Source of the DNA: an uncultured Helcococcus sp.
GTDB lineage: Bacteria; Bacillota; Clostridia; Tissierellales; Peptoniphilaceae
NCBI GenBank assembly: GCA_937926545.1
Contig: CALAZW010000066.1
Coordinates: 1 to 64,000 of the forward strand
Length of the DNA: 64,000 nt
Direction of reading: 5' to 3'
Each line of letters begins with the position of its first letter. The first letter of the stretch is position 1. Shown in pieces: positions 24,490 to 35,304 of this stretch. Both the position numbers and the translations under genes were made by a program. The notes beneath the pieces are model-generated. The model made no database searches and was not told the origin of the DNA. It worked only from the letters and a program-made list of their open reading frames with translations.

Positions 24490-25759
24490 AAATAATTAGA
24501 CTTCTCAAGTCATTTAAAGCTGTATAGTTGGCTAAAAAGTAAGTTTTTAATCCCTCTTTTTCCAAGTTGGATATGATACTTCTATTGTCTAAAATTATCT
24601 CAGGTTTAAAGTCAGTTTTTTCCTCTATAACCTTCTTTAAGTCTCTAGCTATGGTTCCTGACAAATATATTTTACCTATCTTCTTATCCCTTAACTTTTC
24701 AAATTCTATATCCTTAATCCAGGATGGGTCAACCCCATCTCCCAAGTAATTGTTCATGGAAATAACCAAGTTATAGTCCTCTTCTTCTCTGGCCAAAATA
24801 TCTATGGTCAAGTTGGTTCCCGATGGGTTCTTAACAAGATTTATAAAACTTTCATATCCATTAAAGTTTACCTTTTCCATCCTGCCGGCCCTGGCTAATT
24901 TCCCTTTAAACACCTGGTTCATAACTGGATATTCTACTGACAAACCATCTAAAATAGCTATGGCAGCCATGGTGTTAGATAGGGCATAAATAGTCTTGTT
25001 GGAATTTACAAACTCAAAGTTGTTAAAAACTAATTTTCCTTCAAGTTCATCTATTTCCTGAGGCTTATAATCTAACTTGGGGCTTTTAAAACCACAAGTA
25101 CAACTGTAGGATCCCATATGATCATAGAGTCTTTTGTCATAGACTAAGTCTCTTGAACATAAAGGGCAAGCCTCTTTGAAGTCTAGTTTTTCCCTGGCCT
25201 CATCCAGGCCAAAATATACCTTCTTATTGTCTAACTTTTCCCCTATATAGTGGACCAAGGGATCATTGCCATTAAGATACAGGGTGGTGGATGGATCTAT
25301 ATCTTCTAGTAGTCTATTGGCCAAGTCAAAGGGACTCTTAAACCTATCTACCTGGTCTGTAAAAAGATTATTTATCAAAAGGTAGTTTGGATGGATTTTT
25401 TGGGAAATAGGCTTAAAGTTTCCCTCATCTACCTCTAAAATAAGGTAGTCTGCATCCAAATGGCCAGATAAGGAAGATTGATTTATCAAGGTTGATACTA
25501 TTCCCCTTTCTATATTGGCTCCTGTATGATTGGTTATTACCTTCTTGCCAGACTTTTCCATGGCATCTGCCAAATAGCTGGTCAAGCTGGTTTTCCCATT
25601 TGTTCCTGTCACAAAAATAACCTGGTCAGGATAGGAAAATCTCTTTAACATATTCTTATCCAAGTCCAAAAGGACCTTACCTGGCAGGGCACTTCCCCTG
25701 CCAAATAGGCCACCTATAAATGAAATAAATCTACCTATAAGTAATAGTAAGCCTGTCAT
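24488..25759 (-). CDS. murT: MurT-type Mur ligase, lipid II isoglutaminyl synthase subunit
   Basis: A 423-residue Mur ligase-like enzyme. The ATP loop is V-T-G-T-N-G-K-T-S (about residues 50-58); a zinc ribbon with C-P-L-C and, 18 residues on, C-T-C is inserted near 200-225, as in MurT; and a DUF1727 domain forms the C-terminus. MurT with the amidotransferase GatD amidates the glutamate of lipid II. No gatD lies beside it in this window, which is unusual. The ATG at 25759 sits one base after the leuS stop; an in-frame TTG at 25771 is less likely. Confidence 0.88.
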   Translation of the reverse strand: MTGLLLLIGRFISFIGGLFGRGSALPGKVLLDLDKNMLKRFSYPDQVIFVTGTNGKTSLTSYLADAMEKSGKKVITNHTGANIERGIVSTLINQSSLSGHLDADYLILEVDEGNFKPISQKIHPNYLLINNLFTDQVDRFKSPFDLANRLLEDIDPSTTLYLNGNDPLVHYIGEKLDNKKVYFGLDEAREKLDFKEACPLCSRDLVYDKRLYDHMGSYSCTCGFKSPKLDYKPQEIDELEGKLVFNNFEFVNSNKTIYALSNTMAAIAILDGLSVEYPVMNQVFKGKLARAGRMEKVNFNGYESFINLVKNPSGTNLTIDILAREEEDYNLVISMNNYLGDGVDPSWIKDIEFEKLRDKKIGKIYLSGTIARDLKKVIEEKTDFKPEIILDNRSIISNLEKEGLKTYFLANYTALNDLRSLII

Positions 25760-25760
25760 C

Positions 25761-28178
25761 TTAGCCACCAATTACTATGTTAACAATCTTGTTTGGTACA
25801 TATATTTCTTTTCTAATAGTCTTGCCTTCCAATTCTTCCTTGATGGCTTGGTCAGACTTGGCCTTACTTAAGACATCATCCTTCTTAGCATCCAATTCTA
25901 TTTGGATTCTAGCCTTTACCTTACCATTGATTTGAACTGGAATTTCTATTGAGTTTTCAACTAGTTTATCTGGGTCATATGATGGCCATATAACTTGATT
26001 AGCTATTTGCTCATCATGTCCTAAAAGTTCCCACATTTCTTCTGTCAAGTGAGGAGCTGCTGGATTTAATAGGATTAAATAAGTTTCCATTTCCTTCTCG
26101 TTAATAGCTCCCTTGTCCTTGAAAGCATTCAATAGGGTCATAAGTTGGGCTATAGCTGTATTGTATTTTAAGTTTTCGTAGTCTTCAGATACCTTCTTAA
26201 TGGTTTGATTGATTAAAACTTCCATATCATCTGAATAGTTGTCCCCTTCAACTAAAATTTCTTGTAGGTTCCAAACTCTTTCTAGATATTTTCTTACCCC
26301 TCTAACTCCATCAGTGCTCCATGGTACTGATTTTTCAAAGTCTGATATAAACATTTCATAGGTTCTTAAGGTGTCTGCTCCGAAGTCGTTTATTACCTCA
26401 TCTGGGTTTACAACATTTCCTCTAGACTTAGACATTTTTTCACCATTTTCTCCCAAGATCATACCGTGAGATGTTCTTTTCATATAAGGTTCCTTGGTTG
26501 GAACTACACCTATATCATATAGGAACTTATGCCAGAATCTGGAATATAGTAAGTGTAGGGTTGTATGTTCATTTCCTCCATTGTACCAATCTACTGGTCC
26601 AAAGTAGTCAACGGCTTCCTTACCTACTAAAAAGTCCTTATTATTAGGATCCATATATCTTAGGTAGTACCATGAAGATCCCGCCCATTGTGGCATGGTG
26701 TCTGTTTCTCTTTTAGCCGGTCCACCACATACTGGACAAGTTGTATTTACAAAAGACTCAATTCCTGCAAGTGGACTTTCACCATCATCACCAGGTTCAT
26801 AGTTTTCCACATCTGGCAATCTAACTGGTAAATCTTTTTCTGGAACTGGTTGCCATCCATGTTCTTCACAGTAAATCATTGGTATAGGTTCTCCCCAATA
26901 TCTTTGTCTTGAGAATACCCAGTCTCTTAACTTAAAGTTGGTTTTAGCCAGTCCATAGCCTTCTTTTTCCATGTGGTCCATGATTTTTTCCTTGGCTTGT
27001 TCAACTTCTAAACCATCAATTAAAGGTGAGTTTATTATCTTACCTGCTTCAGTATCTGTATAGGCTTCTTCTTCAATATTTCCACCATCTACAACAGGTA
27101 TTATTGGCATATCAAACTTTTTAGCAAACTCATAATCCCTTTGATCATGGGCTGGAACTGCCATTATAGCACCTGTTCCATAGGTTATAAGAACATAGTC
27201 TGATACCCAAATAGGTATTTCTTTTTTAGTCATTGGATTTATGGCTACTAGACCATCTATCATAACCCCTGTCTTATCCTTATTGATTTGAGCTCTTTCA
27301 AACTCAGATTTCTTTTGAGCTTCATGTCTATAGTCTAATATTTCATCTATGTTTTTAATTCTGTCCTTGTATTTATCTATAATGCTGTGTTCTGCAGCTA
27401 TAACCATATAGGTTGAACCATAAATAGTGTCTGGTCTGGTAGTAAATACCTTTAATTCATCTTCTGAATCCTTAATAGGAAAATCAATTTCCATACCATA
27501 GGATCTACCAATCCAGTTTCTTTGTTGGGACTTGATACTTTCCATATAGTCAACTTCATCAAGGTCATCTATTAACCTATCAGCATATTCAGTTATTTTT
27601 AACATCCATTGGTTTTTTACCTTGTGTTCTACTTGGGTTCCACATCTTTCACATCCCCCGTTAACAACTTCTTCATTGGCCAAACCAACCTTACATGATG
27701 GACACCAGTTTATTGGGAATTCCTTCTTATAGGCAAGTCCATTTTTAAACATTTGTACAAATATCCATTGGGACCACTTGTAGTAGTCAGGATCTGTAGT
27801 GTCAATCATTCTATCCCAGTCAAAGGAAAAACCAATTGACTTTAATTGTCTAGTAAAGTTTGCAATATTTTTTTCAGTTACTTCCCTAGGGTGAACCTTG
27901 TTTTGGATGGCATAGTTTTCTGTAGGTAATCCAAAGGCATCAAAGCCCATAGGAAATAGTACATTATAGCCTTCAAGTCTTCTCTTTCTTGATACCAAGT
28001 CCAAGGCTGTATAAGGTCTAGGGTGACCAACATGTAGTCCTTGTCCTGATGGATATGGAAACTCTATTAAGGCATAGAATTTCTCTTTTGTCTTATCTAA
28101 TTCTGTCTTGTAGGTTTTTTCTTCATCCCAAATCTTTTGCCATTTTTTTTCAATAGCATTTGGATTATACTTATTCAT
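25761..28178 (-). CDS. leuS: Leucyl-tRNA synthetase
   Basis: An 805-residue class I synthetase. The HIGH motif is H-V-G-H (near residue 51), the CP1 editing domain covers about 220-415 with [14 protein letters not shown], and the KMSKS loop is K-M-S-K-S-R near 573. Two cysteine clusters (about 158-178 and near 470) may bind zinc. ATG 28178 is chosen because AAAGGAG is placed correctly; the longer reading enters the T-box leader. Expression is controlled by the T-box at 28208-28421. Confidence 0.97.
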   Translation of the reverse strand: MNKYNPNAIEKKWQKIWDEEKTYKTELDKTKEKFYALIEFPYPSGQGLHVGHPRPYTALDLVSRKRRLEGYNVLFPMGFDAFGLPTENYAIQNKVHPREVTEKNIANFTRQLKSIGFSFDWDRMIDTTDPDYYKWSQWIFVQMFKNGLAYKKEFPINWCPSCKVGLANEEVVNGGCERCGTQVEHKVKNQWMLKITEYADRLIDDLDEVDYMESIKSQQRNWIGRSYGMEIDFPIKDSEDELKVFTTRPDTIYGSTYMVIAAEHSIIDKYKDRIKNIDEILDYRHEAQKKSEFERAQINKDKTGVMIDGLVAINPMTKKEIPIWVSDYVLITYGTGAIMAVPAHDQRDYEFAKKFDMPIIPVVDGGNIEEEAYTDTEAGKIINSPLIDGLEVEQAKEKIMDHMEKEGYGLAKTNFKLRDWVFSRQRYWGEPIPMIYCEEHGWQPVPEKDLPVRLPDVENYEPGDDGESPLAGIESFVNTTCPVCGGPAKRETDTMPQWAGSSWYYLRYMDPNNKDFLVGKEAVDYFGPVDWYNGGNEHTTLHLLYSRFWHKFLYDIGVVPTKEPYMKRTSHGMILGENGEKMSKSRGNVVNPDEVINDFGADTLRTYEMFISDFEKSVPWSTDGVRGVRKYLERVWNLQEILVEGDNYSDDMEVLINQTIKKVSEDYENLKYNTAIAQLMTLLNAFKDKGAINEKEMETYLILLNPAAPHLTEEMWELLGHDEQIANQVIWPSYDPDKLVENSIEIPVQINGKVKARIQIELDAKKDDVLSKAKSDQAIKEELEGKTIRKEIYVPNKIVNIVIGG

Positions 28179-28207
28179 ACTAGTCTCCTTTAAAATAAAA
28201 TCTAAAT

Positions 28208-28421
28208 AAAAAAAGACCCCCATCTCCTAAGAGACGAAAGGTCCGCGTTACCACTCTTATTGATACATATAAATATATGTATCCTCTCAACTTATAACGG
28301 TAAGTTGCCGTATAGCTCATAGACAAGTTCAATAATATCCACTGTTTGTTTCCACCAACCACAAACTCTCTTTAAGCTTCAACTACCTACTACTTCTAAT
28401 CATCGCCTTTATATTCATTTT
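28208..28421 (-). promoter_or_regulatory. Leucine T-box riboswitch in the leuS leader
   Basis: On the minus strand the leader shows a Stem I with AGTAGTA and A-G-A-G-A-G elements and a GGTTGGTGGAAAC distal loop, the specifier region G-A-A-C-T-T-G-T-C (28330-28322, giving CTT or TTG, both leucine), the T-box core TGGTAACGCGG (28244-28255 region) whose TGGT can pair with the ACCA end of tRNA-Leu, and a terminator (28215-28243) ending in seven T. The canonical core is TGGTACCGCG; here one base differs. Confidence 0.9.
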
Positions 28422-28428
28422 CAAAAGT

Positions 28429-28457
28429 ATTCTATCAGAAAACTTTTTATAATGCAA
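28429..28457 (-). promoter_or_regulatory. leuS promoter
   Basis: TTGCAT (plus 28452-28457), 17 nt, then TAGAAT (28429-28434) with an extended TGA. It begins directly after the asnS stop codon, so the leader to ATG is about 245 nt, enough for the T-box. Confidence 0.75.
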
Positions 28458-29840
28458 CTATTTGTGCATAGAGTTAACTGTTCTTGGATAAGGAATTACG
28501 TCTCTTATGTTTTTCATACCTGTCATATACATTACCATTCTTTCAAAGCCCAGGCCGTATCCACCATGAGGTACTCCCCCATATCTTCTAAGGTCTAGGT
28601 ACCATTGGTAATCATCCACATTAATTCCCTTTTCAATCATCATTTCTTCAAGAATTTCTACTCTTTCTTCCCTTTGAGATCCACCGATTAACTCACCAAC
28701 ACCTGGCACTAAAAGGTCTGCTGCAGCCACTGTTTTATTGTCGTCGTTTAATCTCATATAGAATGCCTTAAAGTCTTTTGGATAGTCAGTTACAAACACT
28801 GGTCCTTCAAATACCTCTTCTGATAGGTATCTTTCATGTTCAGTTTGTAAATCTTCTCCCCAGGATACAGGATATTTAAATTCCCTACCTGATTCTTCCA
28901 ATAATTTTATAGCCTCTGTATAGGTAATTCTAGCAAAATCTGCTTCTACCAAGTTGTTTAATCTATCCAATAGGGTTTTATCCACAAACTTATTGAAGAA
29001 TTCCATTTCCTCTGGTAATTTTTCCATAACATATTTAACTATATACTTAACCATATCTTCAGCCAAGTTCATAACATCACCCAAATCTGCAAAGGATATT
29101 TCAGGTTCTACCATCCAGAACTCAGCAGCATGTCTTGGAGTATTTGAGTTTTCTGCCCTAAAGGTAGGACCAAAAGTATATACATTTCCAAAGGACATGG
29201 CATAGCCCTCAACTTCCAATTGACCACTTACTGTCAAGTGGGAATCTGATCCAAAAAAGTCCTTGGTAAAGTCTACCTTGCCTTCCTTGGTTCTTTCTGG
29301 CTTATCTATATTCATGGTTGTAACCCTAAACATTTCACCAGCACCTTCAGCATCACTTGCTGTTACTATTGGAGTATGAACATATACAAAGCCTTGCTCA
29401 TTGAAAAACTTATGAATAGCATAGCTAAGTTCTGATCTAACTCTAAATACCGCATTGTAGGTATTTGTTCTAGCCCTAAGGGATGGAAGGGTTCTTAGAA
29501 ATTCAAAGGAATGTCTCTTGTTTTGTAAAGGATAGTCCTTTGTTGAATCACTTATTACTTCTATTTCACTAGCTTGAATTTCAAACTTTTGTTTGGCATT
29601 TTCTGGCTCAACTAATTTTCCTCTTACCTTAATTGATGCTGATAGGCCCAAGTGGGATAATTCATTAAAGTTTTCAATACTAGAATCTACAACTATTTGA
29701 GCTGTAGAAAAGAAGGATCCATCATTTATTTCTAAAAATCCTATATTTTTAGAAAAACGGCTTTTTCTAATCCAACCATTTACTTCTATCTCTTGGTCTA
29801 TATAGTCTTTATAATCTCTGTACAAGTATTTTATTAGCAT
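28458..29840 (-). CDS. asnS: Asparaginyl-tRNA synthetase
   Basis: A 460-residue class IIb synthetase. An N-terminal OB-fold anticodon-binding domain (V-N-G-W-I-R-K-S-R, about 18-110) is followed by the class II core: motif 2 near F-R-A-E-N-S, and motif 3 G-L-G-F-E-R-M-V near the end with [13 protein letters not shown] rather than F-R-A-E-x-S and overall length favour AsnRS over AspRS. It follows rarA by 3 nt, so it belongs to the ftsZ-nrdR-rarA run or to a promoter within it; it has no T-box of its own. Confidence 0.93.
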   Translation of the reverse strand: MLIKYLYRDYKDYIDQEIEVNGWIRKSRFSKNIGFLEINDGSFFSTAQIVVDSSIENFNELSHLGLSASIKVRGKLVEPENAKQKFEIQASEIEVISDSTKDYPLQNKRHSFEFLRTLPSLRARTNTYNAVFRVRSELSYAIHKFFNEQGFVYVHTPIVTASDAEGAGEMFRVTTMNIDKPERTKEGKVDFTKDFFGSDSHLTVSGQLEVEGYAMSFGNVYTFGPTFRAENSNTPRHAAEFWMVEPEISFADLGDVMNLAEDMVKYIVKYVMEKLPEEMEFFNKFVDKTLLDRLNNLVEADFARITYTEAIKLLEESGREFKYPVSWGEDLQTEHERYLSEEVFEGPVFVTDYPKDFKAFYMRLNDDNKTVAAADLLVPGVGELIGGSQREERVEILEEMMIEKGINVDDYQWYLDLRRYGGVPHGGYGLGFERMVMYMTGMKNIRDVIPYPRTVNSMHK

Positions 29841-29843
29841 ATT

Positions 29844-31166
29844 TTACTCCTTATTCATTTTTTTTATTATGTCTAGCCTCTCTACCAGCTTTTTCTCATA
29901 ACCTCTTCTAACTGGACTATAGAATCTATCTTTTATTTCTTCTGGTAGGTAGTCCTGGTCAACATATCCATTATTATAATCATGAGGATATTTATAATCT
30001 GTTCCATAGTCAAAATCCTTTGCTCCAGAATAATGACTGTCCTTTAAATGATTAGGAATATCCCTATGATAGGAATTTCTCACATAGGTCATGGCCCTAT
30101 CAATTCCCAAATAACTACTATTGCTCTTTGGAGCAAGGGCTAAGTAGATAGCCGTTTGTGATAATATAATCCTAGCCTCTGGCATGCCTATTATATTTAT
30201 AGCATTAAAGCAGGAAACTGACAAGTCTAAAGCCTTGGGATCTGCGTTTCCTATATCTTCAGATGCAAAAATAATCATTCTTCTAGCGATAAACTTTATA
30301 TCTTCTCCAGCATTTAACATAAGAGCTAAATAGTAGAGACTGGCATCTGGGTCAGATCCTCTCATAGATTTGATAAAGGCAGACACTGTATTATAGTGTT
30401 CATCTGCCGATTTATCGTAGATTGCCACCTTTTTTATGGTGGAATTTTTAATGTCTTCAAAGCTAATCTTTATAAGACCATCTAGAGGATCAGTGGATAA
30501 AACAGCCAACTCTAAAGAATTTAAGGCTGTCCTTGCATCACCTGAAGAGGCCCTTATTAAATAAGCCAAGGCCTCTTCTTCTATCTCAACCTTATAGTTT
30601 CCAAATCCCCTATCCTTGTCTTCCAAGGCCCTGATTAAAACCTTTCTAATATCTTTTTCAGTCAGGTGTTTTAATTGTAGAATTTGGCATCTGGATAAAA
30701 GAGCCTTATTGACTTCAAAGTAAGGATTCTCTGTAGTGGCCCCTATTAAAATCAAGGTCCCATTTTCTACAAAAGGCAAAAGAGCATCCTGCTGAGACTT
30801 GTTAAACCTATGTATCTCATCTATAAATAATATGGTCCTGCTATTATACATGGATAAATTATCTTCAGCCTTTTTAGTTATTTCTCTTATATCCTTGACT
30901 CCTGCTGTTACAGCTGATAGTTTCTCATAGTTCATCTTGGTAGTCTTGGCTATAATATAGGCCAGGGTGGTTTTTCCAGTTCCTGGAGGCCCATAAAATA
31001 TCATAGACCCTATCCTATCTGCCCTTATCATTCTGTAAAGAGGCTTGTCTCTAGCTATCAAATGATCTTGTCCCACATATTCTTCCAAGCTTTCCGGTCT
31101 CATTCTAGCTGCTAGAGGGGCATTTTTCTTTAATTGTTTTTTCTTATTAATTTCAAAAAAATCCAT
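29844..31166 (-). CDS. rarA: Replication-associated recombination protein A (MgsA/RarA AAA+ ATPase)
   Basis: A 440-residue AAA+ clamp-loader-like ATPase. Walker [10 protein letters not shown] lies near residue 58, Walker B L-F-I-D-E-I-H-R-F near 112, sensor I G-A-T-T-E-N-P near 142, and R-A-S-S-G-D-A-R near 210. The C-terminal third has Y-Y-L-A-L-M-L-N-A-G-E-D and S-E-D-I-G-N-A-D-P, typical of RarA. It acts at stalled forks. A terminator hairpin separates it from nrdR. Confidence 0.94.
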   Translation of the reverse strand: MDFFEINKKKQLKKNAPLAARMRPESLEEYVGQDHLIARDKPLYRMIRADRIGSMIFYGPPGTGKTTLAYIIAKTTKMNYEKLSAVTAGVKDIREITKKAEDNLSMYNSRTILFIDEIHRFNKSQQDALLPFVENGTLILIGATTENPYFEVNKALLSRCQILQLKHLTEKDIRKVLIRALEDKDRGFGNYKVEIEEEALAYLIRASSGDARTALNSLELAVLSTDPLDGLIKISFEDIKNSTIKKVAIYDKSADEHYNTVSAFIKSMRGSDPDASLYYLALMLNAGEDIKFIARRMIIFASEDIGNADPKALDLSVSCFNAINIIGMPEARIILSQTAIYLALAPKSNSSYLGIDRAMTYVRNSYHRDIPNHLKDSHYSGAKDFDYGTDYKYPHDYNNGYVDQDYLPEEIKDRFYSPVRRGYEKKLVERLDIIKKMNKE

Positions 31167-31185
31167 TTTTTATCCTTTATATGAA

Positions 31186-31211
31186 AAAGCTATTCTAAAA
31201 AGAATAGCTTT
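31186..31211 (-). terminator. Terminator after nrdR
   Basis: AAAGCTATTCT and AGAATAGCTTT form a perfect 11-bp stem around a 4-nt loop; TTTTTC follows on the minus strand. It stands between nrdR and rarA and would limit readthrough from the division cluster. Confidence 0.8.
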
Positions 31212-31218
31212 AATAGAC

Positions 31219-31674
31219 TTATTTATCTTCCTTTAGATTTTTTAACTCATCATAAAAATAATCTACATCTTCAAATTCTCTATATACGGAAGCAAATCTA
31301 ACATATGCAACTTTATCGATTTCCTTAAGCTTTTCCATTACCATTTCACCAATATAGGCCGAAGTTATCTCCTTTTGGTTTAAGTGATTAATCTTGGTTT
31401 CAATATCATCTATCGCCTTTTCAAGCACGTCTAAAGCCACTGGTCTTTTTTCACAAGATCTAATCATACCATTTAAAAGCTTGGCCCTGGAATAAGATTC
31501 CCTGGTGTTATCTTTTTTTATAACTACTATTGCCTGGTCTTCAAATCTTTCATAAGTCGTAAATCTCTTTTCGCATTTTAGACAAGACCTTCTTCTTCGG
31601 ACAGCTTCATTGTCTTCTGTAGGTCTAGAATCTATTACTTTTGAATCGTGAAAACCACAATATGGACATTTCAT
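31219..31674 (-). CDS. nrdR: Ribonucleotide reductase regulator NrdR
   Basis: A 151-residue repressor of ribonucleotide reductase genes. It opens M-K-C-P-Y-C-G and has C-L-K-C-E-K-R-F-T-T-Y-E-R, a zinc ribbon, followed by an ATP-cone domain from about residue 48 (I-V-V-I-K-K-D-N-T-R-E-x-Y-S-R). It starts 2 nt after the ftsZ stop, so it is probably co-transcribed with ftsZ. Confidence 0.96.
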   Translation of the reverse strand: MKCPYCGFHDSKVIDSRPTEDNEAVRRRRSCLKCEKRFTTYERFEDQAIVVIKKDNTRESYSRAKLLNGMIRSCEKRPVALDVLEKAIDDIETKINHLNQKEITSAYIGEMVMEKLKEIDKVAYVRFASVYREFEDVDYFYDELKNLKEDK

Positions 31675-31676
31675 AA

Positions 31677-32726
31677 TTAACCTCTTAAGAAATCTGGGAT
31701 ATAAAGTCCTGAACCACCATCATCATCTTTTTTTTCTGCTTTTTTATTGGTGTTTTGACTACTTATCTTTTTATCGTCAAAACCAGTTCCAATAACAGTG
31801 ATCTTTAGGTCTTCCTTCATGGATGAGTCTAAACCTGCACCAAAGATAATATTTGCTTCTGGGTCAGTTATCTCTCTAATTAACTCAGCAGCTTCATTTA
31901 TTTCAAAGATTCCCAAGTCAGCAGCTGTTATGTTTATCAATACAGCCTTTGCACCATCTATTGAAGTTTCTAATAAAGGTGATTTAATAGCAGCCTTAGC
32001 AGCTTCTACCGCTCTATTTTCTCCATTAGCCATACCAATTCCCATATGGGCAATACCTTGGTCCTTCATTACAGATTGAACGTCTGCAAAGTCCAAGTTA
32101 ATCATATTAGGAACAGCAATTAGGTCTGATATACCCTTGATACCATCCATTAATACTTGGTCAGCCATTTGGAAGGCTTCTAGCATGGTTGTTCTCTTTT
32201 CAGCTGTTTGTAATAATCTATCATTAGGTATAACAATTAATGTATCTACCTTGTCTTTTAATTTTTCAATACCTTTTTCAGCTTGTTTTTGTCTATTTCT
32301 TCCTTCAAACATAAAAGGTTTAGTTACTACAGAAACAGTCAATATACCCATTTCTTTAGCTACTTCAGCTACTATAGGTGCAGCACCAGTTCCTGTACCT
32401 CCACCCATTCCAGCTGTTACAAAAACCATGTCTGCTCCAGCTAAGATATCAGCTATTTCATTTTTACTTTCTTCAGCAGCCTTTTCTCCCACATCTGGGT
32501 TTCCGCCTGAACCAAGTCCTCTAGTTAACTTAGTACCTATTTGAAGGGTTTGATCTGTATCAATTGCTGCTAATATTTGTTTATCAGTATTAATAGCAAT
32601 AAATTCCACACCCTTTAATCCGGAAGATTTCATTCTGTTAATGGCATTGTTTCCTCCCCCACCAACACCAATTACTTTAATTTTCGCCAAGCCTGTGTCA
32701 TTCATTTCCATATCGAAGTTGCTCAT
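31677..32726 (-). CDS. ftsZ: Cell division protein FtsZ
   Basis: A 349-residue tubulin-like GTPase that builds the division ring. It has [10 protein letters not shown] near residue 19, the [10 protein letters not shown] signature near 107, and a short linker ending Y-I-P-D-F-L-R-G, the C-terminal peptide that binds partner proteins. The linker (about 320-340) is short. ATG 32726 is preceded by GGAGG; a longer in-frame reading to 32768 has no ribosome site. It has its own strong promoter (32797-32825). Confidence 0.97.
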   Translation of the reverse strand: MSNFDMEMNDTGLAKIKVIGVGGGGNNAINRMKSSGLKGVEFIAINTDKQILAAIDTDQTLQIGTKLTRGLGSGGNPDVGEKAAEESKNEIADILAGADMVFVTAGMGGGTGTGAAPIVAEVAKEMGILTVSVVTKPFMFEGRNRQKQAEKGIEKLKDKVDTLIVIPNDRLLQTAEKRTTMLEAFQMADQVLMDGIKGISDLIAVPNMINLDFADVQSVMKDQGIAHMGIGMANGENRAVEAAKAAIKSPLLETSIDGAKAVLINITAADLGIFEINEAAELIREITDPEANIIFGAGLDSSMKEDLKITVIGTGFDDKKISSQNTNKKAEKKDDDGGSGLYIPDFLRG

Positions 32727-32796
32727 TTCTACCTCCACTTTTCTATTTAAATCTAAATTTATATACAATCATTCAAATATAATTATTCTAAATTAC

Positions 32797-32825
32797 ATTA
32801 TATCAATATTAATAGCTAATTTCAA
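32797..32825 (-). promoter_or_regulatory. ftsZ promoter
   Basis: TTGAAA (plus 32820-32825), exactly 17 nt, then TATAAT (32797-32802) preceded by TGA. It is the best promoter match in the window and lies in the 101-nt gap between ftsW and ftsZ. Confidence 0.8.
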
Positions 32826-32827
32826 AG

Positions 32828-33955
32828 TTATTTGTCTTCAAATCTTGAAATATTCAAGACTACACCAGTCATTATATACATGATCCACAAAGATGTCCCC
32901 CCATAAGAAATAAAGGGCAAAGTAATACCTGTATTGGGGATAACATTTAAGGAAACTCCTATATTTATAAAGGACTGGATAAAAATAAGAATACCTATAC
33001 CAAAAACAAGAAGTTTGGCAAAGTGATCCTTGACTCCAATGGCCACTTTTAAAATAGATATTACAAAGCCCACTATTATACCTATAAATATAACTGAACC
33101 TATAAAGCCTGTCTCCTCCGCTATTACTGCAAAGATCATGTCGTTATTTACCTCTTCAGCCAGATAACCATACTTAAATATTGACTGGCCAAAGCCTACC
33201 CCTGTTATGCCACCCCTGCTTACTGAGAAAAGGGAATTTAAGATTTGCCAAGAATCAGTCAAATAATATTTTTCCGGGTCCCTAAAGGCAAAAATCCTCT
33301 TTAGCTGGTACAGATCATAGTGGTCAGCCACCTTATATAGGGCAAAGAGACCTAGAGCTATTACTATAAATAAGACTGGGGCAAACTTTTTAGGCATACC
33401 ATATACTATGTACATGATTAATAAAACCAATACTATGGTTACAAAGGTTGAAAAGTCTGGTTGAAGAATCATTATTGAAGACGGTAAAAGAATCATCAAA
33501 CCACTGGCCACCATCCCCTTTATAAACTTATCCCTGTTTTTCCTGTTTTTAACTAGGAAATTGGAAAAGAATATAATACTAGCCAACTTATATATGTCTG
33601 AAGGCATAAAGGAGATCGGTCCAAACTTAACTCCCCTTCTAGTATTATTATAGGATTTGGCAAAGGGACCTTTTAAACTTAAGGCCATTAACAATAGGGA
33701 TACAAAAAGTATCTGCTTGTAGTATTTTTTATAGTATCTATAATCAATCCTTGAAAATATTAACATTAATATTATTCCCATTATTAGAAAACCACCCTGT
33801 CTCTTAACATAGTAGAATTTTCCTCCCCCATGTTTAATAGTTAGGTAGGCACTGGAACTTAGGATTACAAACAAGCCTATTATTCCCAATAATATTGATA
33901 ATATTAATATTTTTGTGTTTACTTTTCCCGGTTGGTTTTTTAACTTTTTTTTCAT
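32828..33955 (-). CDS. ftsW: SEDS-family peptidoglycan polymerase FtsW
   Basis: A 375-residue protein with about ten membrane segments. It has the SEDS motifs K-Y-G-Y-L-A-E-E-V-N-N-D-M-I-F-A-V-I-A-E-E (near 270) and G-I-T-L-P-F-I-S-Y-G-G-T-S near 345. FtsW polymerises glycan strands with a class B PBP at the septum. Its position after murD in the mraZ cluster supports FtsW over RodA or SpoVE. It overlaps murD by 4 nt. Confidence 0.93.
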   Translation of the reverse strand: MKKKLKNQPGKVNTKILILSILLGIIGLFVILSSSAYLTIKHGGGKFYYVKRQGGFLIMGIILMLIFSRIDYRYYKKYYKQILFVSLLLMALSLKGPFAKSYNNTRRGVKFGPISFMPSDIYKLASIIFFSNFLVKNRKNRDKFIKGMVASGLMILLPSSIMILQPDFSTFVTIVLVLLIMYIVYGMPKKFAPVLFIVIALGLFALYKVADHYDLYQLKRIFAFRDPEKYYLTDSWQILNSLFSVSRGGITGVGFGQSIFKYGYLAEEVNNDMIFAVIAEETGFIGSVIFIGIIVGFVISILKVAIGVKDHFAKLLVFGIGILIFIQSFINIGVSLNVIPNTGITLPFISYGGTSLWIMYIMTGVVLNISRFEDK

Positions 33956-35298
33956 TTTTTCTCCGCTAATCTCTTGACTAGTTTTTTGAAATGTTCTCCT
34001 CTTTCTTCAAAGTTCCTATACATTCCCCAGCTGGCACAGGCTGGTGATAATAAGACCACATCCCCTGAATCAGCCATGCTATAGGCCCTTGTTACTGCTT
34101 CATTTAAGTCATTTAGTAATTCTATATTTTCCAGACCGTATTTTTTACCGACCTCATAAAGTTTATACTTGGTTTGACCTATTAGTAAGAGACCCTTAAT
34201 TTTATCTCTTTCTTCAAATAACTGATCAAAATCCACATTTTTATCATAGCCACCTGCTATTAAGATTACAGGACCTTCAAATCCCCTTAAAGCATTTAGA
34301 CTGGAGTCCACATTGGTTCCCTTGGAATCATTGTAGTAGCTTACATCCTTGATTTTGTCTACAAACTCTATTCTGTGCTCCACACCCCTAAAACTAGTTA
34401 TGGCTTCTCTTATGATTCTAAGATCTATATTCATAGCACTGGTCAAGGCAATGGCAAATAATATATTTTGTACATTATGAAGGCCTACCAGACTAATTTC
34501 TTTTCTATTTATTATTTCGATTCCCCTGTAGGATAAGGAACTACCATCCAAATAATATCCATCTTCTAGTACAGTTTTAGTCGAAACATCAATTATTTCA
34601 GCCTCGGTCTCCATAACCATCCTATCATATAAGGGATCGTCGTGGTTTAAGATTAAAACTTGATCTTTTTTCATTCTTCTAGAAATATTTAATTTAGCCT
34701 CTATATAGTCTTCATAAGAGCCATGCCAATCTAAATGATCCTCACTAATATTTATTATGGCTGCCAAGGCTGGATTGAATTCGTCTACAGATGCCAATTG
34801 GAAGCTGGAGCTTTCCAAAACAAAATAATCCTTGGGATTTTCATACATTTTCCATAAAAGACCTATACCTATATTTCCCACCAGGTGGTTTTTTATGCCT
34901 GCCCTATCTAAAATATGAGAAACCAAAGATGTTGTAGTAGTCTTACCATTGGTTCCGGTTATAGCTATCATTCTATCCCCGCCCCATATTCTATAGGCCA
35001 ATTCCAGGTCAGATACCAAATCCAAGCCCTCTTCTTTAGCCTTCACTACCAAGGGATTGTCCAATCTAATTCCAGGACTTTTTAATAAAATATCCAACTG
35101 CTTCCAATCTATATCAGATTCTTTTTCCCAGTACTTGTAGGAAAATCCTTCAATCTCTTTAAAGACTTCAGCCAAATCTTCCTTTTTCTTACTATCGTAA
35201 ATATAGACTTGGGCCCCCATACTTGATAGGGCCTTTATGCTAGATATACCAGTTATACCTAGCCCATATATTAATATCTTTTTATCTTTAATTTCCAT
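33952..35298 (-). CDS. murD: UDP-N-acetylmuramoyl-L-alanine:D-glutamate ligase
   Basis: A 448-residue Mur ligase that adds D-glutamate to UDP-MurNAc-L-Ala. The N-terminal Rossmann segment I-Y-G-L-G-I-T-G, the ATP loop A-I-T-G-T-N-G-K-T-T-T near residue 113, N-I-S-E-D-H-L-D-W-H near 183 and the C-terminal L-S-P-A-C-A-S-W motif identify MurD. Coupled by overlap to ftsW and 6 nt after mraY. Confidence 0.95.
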   Translation of the reverse strand: MEIKDKKILIYGLGITGISSIKALSSMGAQVYIYDSKKKEDLAEVFKEIEGFSYKYWEKESDIDWKQLDILLKSPGIRLDNPLVVKAKEEGLDLVSDLELAYRIWGGDRMIAITGTNGKTTTTSLVSHILDRAGIKNHLVGNIGIGLLWKMYENPKDYFVLESSSFQLASVDEFNPALAAIINISEDHLDWHGSYEDYIEAKLNISRRMKKDQVLILNHDDPLYDRMVMETEAEIIDVSTKTVLEDGYYLDGSSLSYRGIEIINRKEISLVGLHNVQNILFAIALTSAMNIDLRIIREAITSFRGVEHRIEFVDKIKDVSYYNDSKGTNVDSSLNALRGFEGPVILIAGGYDKNVDFDQLFEERDKIKGLLLIGQTKYKLYEVGKKYGLENIELLNDLNEAVTRAYSMADSGDVVLLSPACASWGMYRNFEERGEHFKKLVKRLAEKK

Positions 35299-35304
35299 AA
35301 TAAC

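Noticed and set aside
28179..28362. Small open frame and longer LeuS start in the leader
   Set aside because: Both lie in the T-box RNA; the ribosome site serves ATG 28178.
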